DNA of 64,000 bases from an uncultured Clostridia bacterium (GCA_947630235.1 CANRGN010000002.1:1-64000), one strand, 5' to 3'; counted from the stretch's first letter, positions 45,638-54,731 are shown. Notes: a model not told the origin generated them from the letters alone. Made by a program: numbers and translations.

Positions 45638-46417
45638 TTAATTAGATATTAGGTATATTACATATGAAATTCCTAATGATATTAAACTAAATATCAATCC
45701 CATTGTAAAAAAAGATATCATATATGATGCTACAATTAATAAAAAATTTGTAAGAAAATTTAAATTAAATATTTTTAAAAATATCGAAATTACAAAAAAT
45801 AAAATTTCTAAAATAATTAATCCAATTGTAGCATTTTTTAAATCTTGTGTACTTATATGCATATGAGTACTTATAGCAAAAGATAATACTATAAAAATTA
45901 TTAAATTTTGTAATGAATTATATTTTGTAAAAATATAATTTATATTTATTAACATATTGTTTTTTAGTTTCAACAATATATCAATAATATCTAATTTATC
46001 TAATGTTGTATACTCTAAAGCTCCAAATACATCTGGTAACAATAATTTCATAAGTAAAAACAATACAGCGCAACCACCTATCATAGGAGCTATTCCTGAA
46101 AAGAATAATCCTATATTTTGATAAATGCTCTTTTGATTATATGTAAAATTCACATAACCTAAAACCCCATCTTTTTTACTTTTTTTAGGTCTGTACAACG
46201 CCACTTCTGTTATTTTGTGAAAAAACAACAAGTTAAAAATTAAATGGCTAAGTTCATGGATTGGCGTTCCAATAAATCCAAGTGCTGTATAAAGCCACCA
46301 TTTTGAACTCCTTTTCAAGTTGCTAGCATTTTTCTTGTTTATAAATGCAATAATAATTCCATAAATAATAATTGGACATAAAATGATTAAATTTACTAAG
46401 ATAAAAAAATTAAGCAT
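45638..46417 (-). CDS. Polytopic membrane protein with HExxH zinc motif
   Basis: 259 aa with about six transmembrane helices. The zinc-peptidase motif HELSH lies at the start of the second helix (GTPIHELSHLIFNLLFF, about residues 54-58), which suggests an M50-like (intramembrane) or related membrane metallopeptidase. No clear second metal-binding motif (NxxPxxxLDG) is visible, so activity is uncertain. It precedes its own terminator and follows the methylase gene by 41 bases. Substrate unknown. Confidence 0.6.
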   Translation of the reverse strand: MLNFFILVNLIILCPIIIYGIIIAFINKKNASNLKRSSKWWLYTALGFIGTPIHELSHLIFNLLFFHKITEVALYRPKKSKKDGVLGYVNFTYNQKSIYQNIGLFFSGIAPMIGGCAVLFLLMKLLLPDVFGALEYTTLDKLDIIDILLKLKNNMLININYIFTKYNSLQNLIIFIVLSFAISTHMHISTQDLKNATIGLIILEILFFVISIFLKIFNLNFLTNFLLIVASYMISFFTMGLIFSLISLGISYVIYLISN

Positions 46418-46458
46418 ATCATTCTCTCCTCAAAATAAAAATTATACATAAAATTATA

Positions 46459-48207
46459 TCATACTTTTAAAAATTTTTCTATATATTTTATTTCTCTTTG
46501 ATTTAAATCATAAATTTTATAAATTATAGAATTTATTTCTGCCTTTTTATCATCATTTCCATCTAAAATTTTTTGACATAAATTTTCAATTTCTAAATTT
46601 TCATTCTTAGAAATAATAGGAAATGGCAATTTTTCTAAATTTCCTCTTAAAATTTTTATTTCTCCAAAAAGTTTTATATAAATAAATTTGAATAAGTTTG
46701 AATTTAGAAAAGCCATACAAGTTTTTATACTCATTCCTTCTATTATGGGGATTAAAATATTTGCACTATTTAAAAATAAACTTTTTTTATCATCATAAGC
46801 AAAAGTTATATTTTTAGATATAAATTTATAAACCAATTTTTCTTTTGCTCTATAAATTCTATCTGAAGCCACTTGTTGAAAACTTTCTCTTTTATATTCA
46901 ATATAATTTTTTGCTGGCAATAATCTATATTCTGTTATTTCCTTACCCGTATATATTGGTTCTAAATTAGTATCCTGAATTTTTTTTAATTTCTCTGTAT
47001 TATTTCCAGTTACAATTCCTAAAGCCCAAATACTATTTTTTAAAGTATTATATTCACCAGAAAAAATTTTGCTTAAAATATTTTTATCTATATTAGAAAG
47101 TTTAGGAATAATAAAATTAGGATTATTTATAATTTCTTTTACACTATTAACATATTTCTCATTATTACTTAAATCATCAATTTCAAATTCATAATTATCT
47201 AATTTTTCATTTTTTACTTTTATACTAATAAATTTTGTTAAAACACCTGAAAAGTTAGTTGGATATAAAGTTATTCCTTCTAATCTCATAATTTTTATTA
47301 AATATTCTCTTATATCACTATGTATTTTTACATTTAAAAAAGATTCTGGAAGCAGAAAAATTAACTCTCCACTTGGTTTTAATAAACATTGTGATTTAAC
47401 TATCATATATGAAAACGACTCTTCTGATCTAATTTGTCTAAATAAAATTTTACTTATATATGAAACATCCGCACCCCATGGAGGATTTGTAATTATATAA
47501 TCAAACTTTTCGTTCATAATAAAATGATTTTCATTTTCAAGAAAATCCAATACATATAAATTTGGTGAAAAATCTATTTCTTTATATTTTACAAATAAAT
47601 TTACTTTAGCTATCATAATAGCTATTTTATCTATATCTACTCCCCATAAACTATTAGGATTTTCTACTCCAGATTCACACAAAAAAGCTCCTGTACCACA
47701 GCAAGGATCAAGAATTTTAGAACAATTTGTGATATTCATTTGTGATACCATATTTTTAACAATTGATTTTGGCGTATAATAAGAACCTTGCTTATTTTTT
47801 TCACCTTCAATTTGAAAAGATTGATATAAAATTCCTAATATATCTTCTTCATCAATAGGCAATTTTAATTTTAAAATATCTAAAAAAATATCATTATTTT
47901 CTTTTAGAAATTCTTTTATATTTTTTCTATTGGTATTAAAATTATAGTCTAATAAATCATTCTCGATAAGCCATCTTATTGAAAATGTTCTCATTATTTT
48001 TTCTAAATCTTTAATTTCATGATTTTCATTTATATAATCTATATAAGATTTTATTATTTTTACATTATTTTTATTTTTAAATAATTCTTTAGGAATAATT
48101 CTTTTTTGTGACATTCTTTTATTAGCTCTATGCTCTAATTTTTTTTTGCTTTCATCAACATTTAATTTATTCCAATTTTTTTTTGTAGCTTTTGATACTT
48201 TTTCCAT
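46459..48207 (-). CDS. Orphan N6-adenine DNA methyltransferase with target-recognition domain
   Basis: About 582 aa. I use the ATG at 48207, six to eight bases after GAGGAA; the ATG at 48213 is too close. A basic N-terminus leads to a class I methyltransferase fold with SAM-binding motif DPCCGTGAF (about residue 168) and catalytic motif NPPW (about 242), which marks adenine (or cytosine-N4) methylation of the TaqI/type I M-like group. The C-terminal 200 residues, with IYTGKEITEYR and YKRESFQQVA, look like a target-recognition domain. No endonuclease or specificity subunit is nearby, so it is an orphan methylase or a fused type IIG fragment without nuclease motifs. The target is not predictable. 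Confidence 0.8.
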   Translation of the reverse strand: MEKVSKATKKNWNKLNVDESKKKLEHRANKRMSQKRIIPKELFKNKNNVKIIKSYIDYINENHEIKDLEKIMRTFSIRWLIENDLLDYNFNTNRKNIKEFLKENNDIFLDILKLKLPIDEEDILGILYQSFQIEGEKNKQGSYYTPKSIVKNMVSQMNITNCSKILDPCCGTGAFLCESGVENPNSLWGVDIDKIAIMIAKVNLFVKYKEIDFSPNLYVLDFLENENHFIMNEKFDYIITNPPWGADVSYISKILFRQIRSEESFSYMIVKSQCLLKPSGELIFLLPESFLNVKIHSDIREYLIKIMRLEGITLYPTNFSGVLTKFISIKVKNEKLDNYEFEIDDLSNNEKYVNSVKEIINNPNFIIPKLSNIDKNILSKIFSGEYNTLKNSIWALGIVTGNNTEKLKKIQDTNLEPIYTGKEITEYRLLPAKNYIEYKRESFQQVASDRIYRAKEKLVYKFISKNITFAYDDKKSLFLNSANILIPIIEGMSIKTCMAFLNSNLFKFIYIKLFGEIKILRGNLEKLPFPIISKNENLEIENLCQKILDGNDDKKAEINSIIYKIYDLNQREIKYIEKFLKV

Positions 48208-48315
48208 TTGCATTTCCTCATATAAAATTTTTTAAATTATATAAATTTATATATTTAGTGTCAACAATAAATTTGAATAATTAATTTTTATATTTGCAGA
48301 ATAATAGTAAAAATC

Positions 48316-48390
48316 GTGCGCCAATTTTGACAAAAATTGTGTGCAATGCTTTATTCAGCCTAGCTACTTAAGAACTTTTTTACAAAATAA
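48316..48390 (-). repeat. Dispersed repeat, copy C
   Basis: Carries the hairpin half (CACACAATTTTTGTCAAAATT then GGCGCAC when read on the minus strand) and a diverged distal half. It follows the rubrerythrin terminator. Confidence 0.65.
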
Positions 48391-48420
48391 AATAAGAGAC
48401 ATAAAAATGCCTCTTATTTT
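48389..48420 (-). terminator. Terminator of rubrerythrin
   Basis: AAAATAAGAG pairs with CTCTTATTTT around a 12-base loop, directly after the stop at 48422. Confidence 0.8.
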
Positions 48421-48421
48421 A

Positions 48422-48961
48422 TTAATAATTTTCTGCTTTTATTTCAAAAAATGCTTTTGGATGATTGCATACTGGGCAAACTTCTGGAGCTTTTTTTCCT
48501 ATACAAATGTGTCCACAATTTCTACATTTCCAAATTCTATCTCCATCTTTAGAAAATACTAAATCTCCTTCTATATTTTCTAATAATTTTTTATATCTTT
48601 CCTCATGCTCTTTTTCAATTTGTCCAACAGCTCTAAATAAATATGCAATTTTTGTAAAACCCTCTTCTTCAGCTTCTTTTGCAAAATTTTCATACATATC
48701 TGTCCACTCAAAATTTTCGCCATTAGCAGCATCTTTTAAATTATCTACTGTTGAAGGAATATCTCCATCATGTAATAATTTATACCATATTTTTGCATGT
48801 TCTTTTTCATTATCAGCTGTTTCTTGAAAAATAGCAGCGATTTGTTCATATCCTTCTTTTTTGGCTTTACTTGCAAAATAAGTATATTTATTTCTAGCTT
48901 GTGATTCTCCAGCAAAAGCCTCCATTAAATTTTTCTCTGTTTTTGATCCTTTTAAATCCAT
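48422..48961 (-). CDS. Rubrerythrin (peroxidase)
   Basis: Non-haem iron protein that reduces hydrogen peroxide in anaerobes, 179 aa. The N-terminal ferritin-like domain carries Glu ligands in [13 protein letters not shown] and [13 protein letters not shown], and again in EEEGF and [10 protein letters not shown]. The C-terminal rubredoxin domain has CRNCGH and CPVCNHPK. An AGGAGGT site precedes the ATG. Monocistronic, with its own terminator. Confidence 0.95.
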   Translation of the reverse strand: MDLKGSKTEKNLMEAFAGESQARNKYTYFASKAKKEGYEQIAAIFQETADNEKEHAKIWYKLLHDGDIPSTVDNLKDAANGENFEWTDMYENFAKEAEEEGFTKIAYLFRAVGQIEKEHEERYKKLLENIEGDLVFSKDGDRIWKCRNCGHICIGKKAPEVCPVCNHPKAFFEIKAENY

Positions 48962-49061
48962 ATTTTACCTCCTCAAATTACAAATAATAAAATTTAATTT
49001 ATAAAATTTCTTTTGAAAAATTCTACCATAATAATTATTATTTTGCAATAATCTATATAGA

Positions 49062-49110
49062 ACAATTTACAATGCCTTTATTTATCATACAGAGAAATTT
49101 CCTAAAGAAC
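49062..49110 (-). repeat. Dispersed repeat, diverged copy
   Basis: Minus-strand CTTTAGGAAATTTCTCTGTA then GATAAATAAAGGCATTGTA; matches the repeat core with several differences. Confidence 0.5.
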
Positions 49111-49171
49111 AATAGTGAATTTCTTATGTCAGAATGTTAAAGTATATTCAAAGTCCAATTTAAATTGTTCA

Positions 49172-49251
49172 TGCGCCAATTTTAATAAATATTGTGTACA
49201 ATGCTTTTACTTAAGCTTATCTACACAGAGCTTTCCTACTGAATAAAAAAA
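49172..49251 (-). repeat. Dispersed repeat, copy D (full length)
   Basis: Minus-strand TTTATTCAGTAGGAAAGCTC, TGTGTAGATAAGC, AAAAGCATTGTACACAATA and TTGGCGCAT. One of two near-full-length copies. It follows a minus-strand terminator. Confidence 0.7.
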
Positions 49252-49269
49252 GAGCACCAAGTGGTGCTC
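49252..49269 (-). terminator. Terminator of an unassigned minus-strand transcript
   Basis: GAGCACC pairs with GGTGCTC around a 4-base loop, followed by T7 on the minus strand. No protein gene lies upstream for 1.5 kb, implying a non-coding transcript from the hairpin-dense region. Confidence 0.75.
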
Positions 49270-49775
49270 AAAATCTATATAGTAAAAGATTTTCATCAAA
49301 TACTTTTTTCATAAATTATATGGAAATTTATTTTAAATTTTCATATTTTGTCTTTCGTGAATTTTTATCTTTAGTATATTATTTTAATTTTTCTTTTGTT
49401 TATTATTTTATTTTTTCAATGTACATTTTTCGGAATATTATAATCTGTTTATCTAAACGATAATATAATTAAGATTAGTTTTCCATTTTTATATAATTAG
49501 ATTTTCCGATTTTTTTATAATTAGTTTTTTAGATTTTACACCTTTAATTTGTACTTTAAATTAGTACCTTTATACTTCATATATTTGTGTTATTCAAAAA
49601 AACATTTTTTTATCTTTTGGATATTTCTAATTTTTTCTTTAGAATATTTAAAAATAATCTTTCGAATATTTTCTTTTACTTCAGTATTTTAAAATTTTTC
49701 TTTTGCAAATTAAAAATTTTTCTTTGGTTTTATTTTTTATTTTTCTTTAGTAATTTTATATTTTTTCTTTTGTAT

Positions 49776-50190
49776 AAATGCTAAAATAAGCATTTTTTTC
49801 AGACACTTTAGGGGTGTGTCATTTATATATATATAGGCTAAAAGCCGTATATATCAAAATTTTAATTTGATCTTAATTTCATTTTAATTTGCGCTAGATC
49901 AATGCGCACTCAATTTTTAAGTATATCTTATTGATATCTTAACTAATATTGGTATAGTTACCAGATACGATATAAATATTTTCATATTTATTATTATTAT
50001 TTCTTATTTAATTGTAATTTATCCTATATTTTTCCTTGAGCAGAATATGCTCAGAATTTTTTATATTAATTTCATAAATATAATTATTCTTTTTTACTTA
50101 GCAGTATTTACTCATTTTTATTAATATCCTATTTTTTTCGATATGTGCTGGATATTGGCACATATAACGCACTTTTAAAATGTGCAATTT
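49776..50190 (-). ncRNA. Candidate large structured RNA (hairpin-dense region with pseudoknot)
   Basis: In minus-strand order: GCAC/GUGC at about 50170-50185; AUAUGUGC/GCACAUAU (50165-50141, perfect 8 bp); UGAGCA/UGCUCA (50053-50037); UGGUA/UACCA (49963-49950); a pseudoknot (49908-49867); UAUAUACGGCU with AGCCUAUAUAUA (about 49855-49825); GACAC/GUGUC (49820-49802); AAAUGCU/AGCAUUU (49795-49776). The pseudoknot has 5-bp stem 1 (UGCGC/GCGCA) and 7-bp stem 2 (UUGAUCU/AGAUCAA) with loops of 1, 1 and 16 nt, a standard H-type geometry. It could be one long RNA ending at the 49252 terminator. I do not recognise the class, and the true ends are unknown. Confidence 0.35.
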
Positions 50191-50681
50191 AGCATGATTA
50201 CTAAATTCAAAACTTATTCTTAATATAATTATTTTTTATATTTTCATATTCAATTAAATATCCGGATTATTTTATTATTATTTTAATTCACTAGTGTTTT
50301 ACTTATAAAAATTATATTTATATACTAGTACTATAAATATTAATTTCTATAAGTATTTTTTTCTACCATTACAGGTACAACTTGCAATTGCATATTTTTA
50401 AATTTATTTTCTTTTGCATGAATTGCAAAAATAGAATTAAAATTTTGAAAAAAAGTTATAAATAATTTCTTTAAAATATTTATTAACCTCCTATTCATTT
50501 TTCAATCTACTTTTTTGATGAGATGTTTTGTAACTCATCTTGGTTATATTTTTGCACAAACAAAAATCTTTTGCAAGACCTCTTTTTTCCATAAATGACT
50601 ATTTTCTCCTCTAAAAAATTACGGATATACTTCTATTGATTTGTTTATTACAATTTTATTAAAAATTTTCTCAATAAAAAA

Positions 50682-50718
50682 AGCAATCTCTTTTGCCTTA
50701 CGCACATAAGAGATTGCT
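50682..50718 (-). terminator. Terminator of the AAA ATPase gene
   Basis: AGCAATCTCTT pairs with AAGAGATTGCT around a 15-base loop, followed by T7 on the minus strand. Confidence 0.85.
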
Positions 50719-50763
50719 AAATATAAACATTTCAAAAAAATTCTTAAAAAAAATTAAACAGAT

Positions 50764-52554
50764 TTACATTTTTAATAAATTATCAACAGAAATATCATCA
50801 TCTGTTATCGTTTTTAATTTTTTAATTCCTTTTTTATCTTTGCTATTAGTAGCATGTTTTATAACCGTTTTTTCATATAAATTTCTTACAAATCTAGCAT
50901 TACCGAAATTTTTAGTATTTTTATACTCTTCTATAATTTCTTTTACTTTATCTATTGCTTTATTTTCTAAAATAAATCCAGCTTTAGTTACCATTGACTT
51001 AAATATTGTTATAAGTTCTTCTACTGTATAATCTGCAAATTCCATTGTATATCCTATTCTTGAAACTATTCCAGAATTAGTATTCAAAAAATCCTGCATT
51101 TCTTTAGAATATCCGGCTAATATAACCACTAAATTATTTCTATAATTTTCCATTGCCTGAATCAAAGTTGCAACGCATTCTTCATTAAAAGTATTATTTT
51201 GCCCTGGTTTACTTGCTAAAGAATAAGCTTCATCAATAAATAAAACTCCTCCCATTGCTTTTTCTACCACAGCCATTGTTTTTGGAGCTGTTTGTCCAAC
51301 ATATTCCCCAACCAAATCTTTAGCAGATACTTCTATAAGTTTATTTTGATCTATATATTTAAGATTATATAATATTCCAGCTACCATCCTTGCTACAGTA
51401 GTTTTTCCAGTTCCTGGATTTCCTAAGAAAATCATATGAAGATTAGTATCTTTTAAATTTACTTCATCTCCAGCTTTTTGCTTAAATTGCATTAAACTAA
51501 CTAAATCATTTAACATATCTTTTACATTTTTTAAACCTACAAGATCATTTAATTCAGCAAAAATTTCATCTATACTCTTCTCTTTTTCATATTTTGGTAA
51601 TGTATCTTTGGTTATTTTCTCACTTGTAGCATTAAATAAAATCTTTTCATAAATTGAATCTCTATATTCAGGATATGTTAAAACTGTTTTTGGATAAGTT
51701 GACACTATATAATCTAATAATCCTACCTCAAAATCTTCATCAATATCATAATTTTCCTTTAATTTCTTTAATAAATTTTGATATATATCCTGACTATCTG
51801 GTTTTATTGCTTGAAGTTTAAAATCAAATATTCTATCTTTTAATACAATATGGCTACTTAAAGCTTTATCTATTTTTTCTGAATTCTTATCTACTATTAT
51901 AGTTATTTGTTTATTCCCTTGATTTAATAGTTTTTCCTCCCAAATAGTAAGTAATCCTTCTTTTAATAAATTTTTTTGCCCTAATATTCCATCAAAATCT
52001 TTAAATACTAGAACATTATAGCTACTTTTATAAATTTTTATTAAATCTTCTGCACTAGCTTGAAAAAAAGATGTTTCATAAATTTTTTTTCCTAAAATAT
52101 AATTAAAATAGCTTAACCCCTCTGAAATTATTTCTGTTACTTCATTAGTAGTTTCTCTATTATCACAATATAATCTAAAATTAAAAGAAATATAATTTTT
52201 AATTTCTTGATCATCATATTTTTTTGCATATCCAATCATTTTCTTTAAAGTGTCTTTTGATTCATCATTTAAATATAATTCATCAATTCTTTCAAATAAT
52301 TCTTTTAATTTATTTTCTCTTTCCTCTTTATTCTTTTTATCATCATTTACAATTTTTTCTTCTTCTTTTTTTCTAGCCACAATATCAGATATACTTTCAA
52401 AAGCAGGTTCTTCATTTGCATCATTCATACTCTTTAATTGTTCTGTAAGATTAGCAAGTTCTTCATTAATTTTATCATTATTATTTTTAGTAAAATTTAA
52501 GTTGAAAAAGTCATTATACAAATTACCCAAAAAATTTTTCTTATTATCTTCCAT
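50764..52554 (-). CDS. SpoVK/CbbX-like AAA+ ATPase
   Basis: 596-aa cytosolic ATPase. The N-terminal 300 residues are helical and charged without a known fold I can name. The AAA+ module begins at about residue 335 (SIDEIFAELNDLVGLKNVK), with Walker A GNPGTGKTTVAR, Walker B GGVLFIDEAY, sensor 1 VILAGYSKEM and arginine-finger region RIGYTMEFADY. This subgroup covers SpoVK (sporulation), CbbX (Rubisco activase) and EccA (type VII secretion). Given an endospore former with a type VII operon, SpoVK- or EccA-like roles are both open; EccA's TPR-type N-terminus is not obvious. It stands alone with a terminator. Confidence 0.8.
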   Translation of the reverse strand: MEDNKKNFLGNLYNDFFNLNFTKNNNDKINEELANLTEQLKSMNDANEEPAFESISDIVARKKEEEKIVNDDKKNKEERENKLKELFERIDELYLNDESKDTLKKMIGYAKKYDDQEIKNYISFNFRLYCDNRETTNEVTEIISEGLSYFNYILGKKIYETSFFQASAEDLIKIYKSSYNVLVFKDFDGILGQKNLLKEGLLTIWEEKLLNQGNKQITIIVDKNSEKIDKALSSHIVLKDRIFDFKLQAIKPDSQDIYQNLLKKLKENYDIDEDFEVGLLDYIVSTYPKTVLTYPEYRDSIYEKILFNATSEKITKDTLPKYEKEKSIDEIFAELNDLVGLKNVKDMLNDLVSLMQFKQKAGDEVNLKDTNLHMIFLGNPGTGKTTVARMVAGILYNLKYIDQNKLIEVSAKDLVGEYVGQTAPKTMAVVEKAMGGVLFIDEAYSLASKPGQNNTFNEECVATLIQAMENYRNNLVVILAGYSKEMQDFLNTNSGIVSRIGYTMEFADYTVEELITIFKSMVTKAGFILENKAIDKVKEIIEEYKNTKNFGNARFVRNLYEKTVIKHATNSKDKKGIKKLKTITDDDISVDNLLKM

Positions 52555-52672
52555 ATATTATATCCTTTAACAAATATTTAGAAAACCTAATTATCCCTAG
52601 CTTTCCTAAAAATTATTATATTAAAATATTATATATTTATCAAGTTTTATTTAAGAAAATTAATCTAATGAT

Positions 52673-52753
52673 GTTTATATAAAAATAAGTTTGAAAAAGA
52701 CATAAGTCCATAATTTAATAGGAGAAGTTGATATTGTATCTATTTGAAAAATC
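52673..52753. repeat. Single arm of the 39-kb inverted-repeat element
   Basis: About 80 bp matching the right arm and flank of the 39164-39412 element at roughly 90 percent, including GACATAAGTCCATAATTTAA and TGATATTGTATCTATTTG. No inverted partner is nearby; it runs into a terminator. Confidence 0.75.
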
Positions 52754-52778
52754 CCTAAAATGTAAAAACATTTTAGGG
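52753..52778. terminator. Terminator hairpin at the end of the 52791 gene
   Basis: CCCTAAAATG pairs with CATTTTAGGG around a 6-base loop, T-rich on both strands. It lies 12 bases after the stop of the membrane protein gene and overlaps the repeat end. Confidence 0.8.
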
Positions 52779-52790
52779 AATTTTTTTATT

Positions 52791-53672
52791 TTAATAAATT
52801 TTATAATCAAATTCTGTCAATCCATCTTCATCAAATACTGTAAGTTCAAGCATTGGTGTATCTCTATCATCACTTTCATATGTGTATTTTGTATATTTTA
52901 AATCTTCTGATCTATAAATATTACTTTCATCAGCTGGTTTTCCATATACAGCTTCTATATCAGCTAATGAAGCTCCTGGTTTAATTCCACCTGGTAATTC
53001 AAATTCAACTGGTGTATCAGAATATTGGTTATCAACACTTATAGCCCAAAATTGACATTCTGAAACATCTTTGGCAGAATCTCCAAGATTTATAAATCCG
53101 ATACTAACATCAGCATCATCATATTTATCGTTTTCTAAATTTGCTGTACTATATGTTTTATCGTTTTTATTTAATATATATCCGTCTTCATATCCAGCAT
53201 CAGCTAAATTAACTGACCAGCCATTATCTATTAAATTTTTGTAATCTGAATTTAATTTATATGCAACTCCATCAAATTTAAATTCTCCAGATTTCCAATC
53301 AGCTGTTGATAATGTTGAACCTGTGTTAGTTTCATTATTATCTTTACTAGTATTTGTTGTATTGCTATCTTTGCTAGTATTAGCTTCAGTATTTGTTTCA
53401 TTTTTATCTTTCTTTCCGAAAGTACTGTTTTTAGATGTATTCTTTTTATCATCTTCATCGTCTTCTTCATCATCTTTTGAATCTTTGTTTTCATCTACAT
53501 CTTTATCTGATTTATTAGAAAGAGATGTATTAGTGTTATTTCCAGCCACTTCTTTCTCACTATTTGAATTACTATATACAATATAGCCTACTAAAGCAAT
53601 AATGACTATTGCCATAATACCAATAACAATGAAAATTCCTTTATTGGATTTTGGATTTTGATTTTCTTCCAT
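52791..53672 (-). CDS. Membrane-anchored protein with low-complexity linker
   Basis: 293 aa. A short cytosolic N-terminus precedes one helix (IFIVIGIMAIVIIALVGYIVY). A linker of about 90 residues is rich in Asp, Lys, Asn and Thr (repeats of NTNTSKD). The extracellular domain (about 125-293) begins TADWKSGEFKFDGVAYKL and ends GLTEFDYKIY; it contains PGGIKPGASLADIEAVYGKP, a turn seen in small bacterial beta-rich lipoprotein-like domains. Not recognised further. Located 211 bases downstream of the sortase gene on the same strand; it has no sorting signal. Confidence 0.65.
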   Translation of the reverse strand: MEENQNPKSNKGIFIVIGIMAIVIIALVGYIVYSNSNSEKEVAGNNTNTSLSNKSDKDVDENKDSKDDEEDDEDDKKNTSKNSTFGKKDKNETNTEANTSKDSNTTNTSKDNNETNTGSTLSTADWKSGEFKFDGVAYKLNSDYKNLIDNGWSVNLADAGYEDGYILNKNDKTYSTANLENDKYDDADVSIGFINLGDSAKDVSECQFWAISVDNQYSDTPVEFELPGGIKPGASLADIEAVYGKPADESNIYRSEDLKYTKYTYESDDRDTPMLELTVFDEDGLTEFDYKIY

Positions 53673-53826
53673 TTTTTACCTCCTAAAAATAATACTTTAT
53701 TAATAATATAAGAAAAATCAATAATAGTCAATATATAAATTTTTGTAAAATTATATCGTATTTTTTAAATATATAATATATTTACTCAAATATTGAAATT
53801 TTTTTCTTTACAACATTAGAACAATA

Positions 53827-53882
53827 GTGAACCAAAGAGACGTAGCAAGTGGTTCACCACTTGCTACGTCCCTTTGATTCAC
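53827..53882. repeat. Long GTGAACC...GATTCAC hairpin with CGTCCC core
   Basis: A 27-bp imperfect stem (GTGAACCAAAGAGACGTAGC on one side; on the other GCTACGTCCCTTTGATTCAC) around a 2- to 6-base loop, ending one base before the sortase stop. No T-run follows. Same GAACC/GGTTC-type ends as the hairpins at 18145 and 27472. Confidence 0.65.
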
Positions 53883-53883
53883 T

Positions 53884-54639
53884 TTATTCCACAGCTCTTG
53901 CTTTTACAACAACTCTATTTTTACTATCGTTTGTACAAGTAATTATTGTTATTTCTGTTTTTCCATCTGTTAATTGTGATGTACAAGATACATCAGTTGG
54001 TTCAACTATATATTTATTATAAACTGAATATTTAACCATTTTTCCAGTTAAATCTGTTATTTCGATAATATCACCATTTTCTAATGTAGGAACTTTACTA
54101 AAGAACTTTGTATTTCTATAATTATGACCAACTATACAAAAGTTTCCAGGTTGATTTGGTTGCTCTGGCCCCCAAAAACGACAAGGTGATGTTTTTAATA
54201 ATTCATCTGTTGTAATATTAAAAACTGGATAATGACAATTAATTGATGGAATATTAATAGTTGCAACAGTATAATATTCTTGACCACTTGAAGTGACAGA
54301 AGAATTTCTTTCAATAAGTTCATCAGTAACTTCCGGTTCTGGCTCTGGCTCTTCAACTCTAACTTCATAAGAATCTTCAGAATTTAATATTACAACAATT
54401 GCATTATCTTCAAATGTAATTGTTGTATCATCCGCCAAGTTTTCAGCAAAAGTTAAATTTGATAAAATTTCTTGAGATTCAGCTTCACTTTTGTTTTTAT
54501 TATATTCAGCATAAATATAGTAAGAAAATAATATACAAACTAGAAAAATAGAAATGAAAAAATCTAATTTATACATTCTCTTTTTCCTTTTAAGCTCTGG
54601 CGTAACATATAACTTTTCAGAAATTAAAATTTGATTCAT
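53884..54639 (-). CDS. Sortase (class D/E-like)
   Basis: Transpeptidase that cleaves a sorting signal and links proteins to the wall, 251 aa. An N-terminal helix (about 22-42) is followed by an outer linker and the sortase beta-barrel. Catalytic His lies in IVGHNYRN (about 171), Cys in TIITCTND (about 236), and Arg in SKNRVVVKAR. No pilin operon is adjacent and the nearest candidate substrate, the thioester adhesin 15 kb away, lacks a canonical LPxTG, so the substrates are unknown. An AAAGGAG site precedes the ATG. Confidence 0.88.
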   Translation of the reverse strand: MNQILISEKLYVTPELKRKKRMYKLDFFISIFLVCILFSYYIYAEYNKNKSEAESQEILSNLTFAENLADDTTITFEDNAIVVILNSEDSYEVRVEEPEPEPEVTDELIERNSSVTSSGQEYYTVATINIPSINCHYPVFNITTDELLKTSPCRFWGPEQPNQPGNFCIVGHNYRNTKFFSKVPTLENGDIIEITDLTGKMVKYSVYNKYIVEPTDVSCTSQLTDGKTEITIITCTNDSKNRVVVKARAVE

Positions 54640-54731
54640 ATTATCTCCTTTCTATAATTTTAAAAACATCTTCTCACAATACATTCTAATTATATCATTT
54701 AATTTCTTTAAGTTCAATACATTAATTTGAA

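Larger units (their letters stand above)
48962..50681. other. 1.7 kb without a convincing gene
   Basis: Contains two or three copies of the dispersed repeat (49062, 49172), a minus-strand terminator (49252-49269), an A/T-tract zone with about seven TTTTTCTTT(T/A)G-like blocks (49390-49770), and a hairpin-dense zone (49776-50190) listed separately. Plus-strand frames here, such as 49587-49784, are Phe-rich shadows of the T-tracts and have no ribosome-binding site. On the minus strand there are two good Shine-Dalgarno-like sites (AGAGGAG near 50607, AGGAGG near 50484) but no well-spaced ATG follows either. Confidence 0.6.

Noticed and set aside
49587-49784. 65-aa plus-strand frame as a gene
   Set aside because: Phe/Lys-rich product of T-tracts, no ribosome-binding site, no family resemblance.
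49776-50190. tmRNA, RNase P RNA or 6S RNA
   Set aside because: No alanine-tRNA-like ends, tag frame, or conserved RNase P core sequences; the region is too AT-rich and lacks their motifs.
53252-53494. 80-aa Lys/Met-rich minus-strand frame
   Set aside because: It is an out-of-frame shadow of the low-complexity linker of the 52791-53672 gene.
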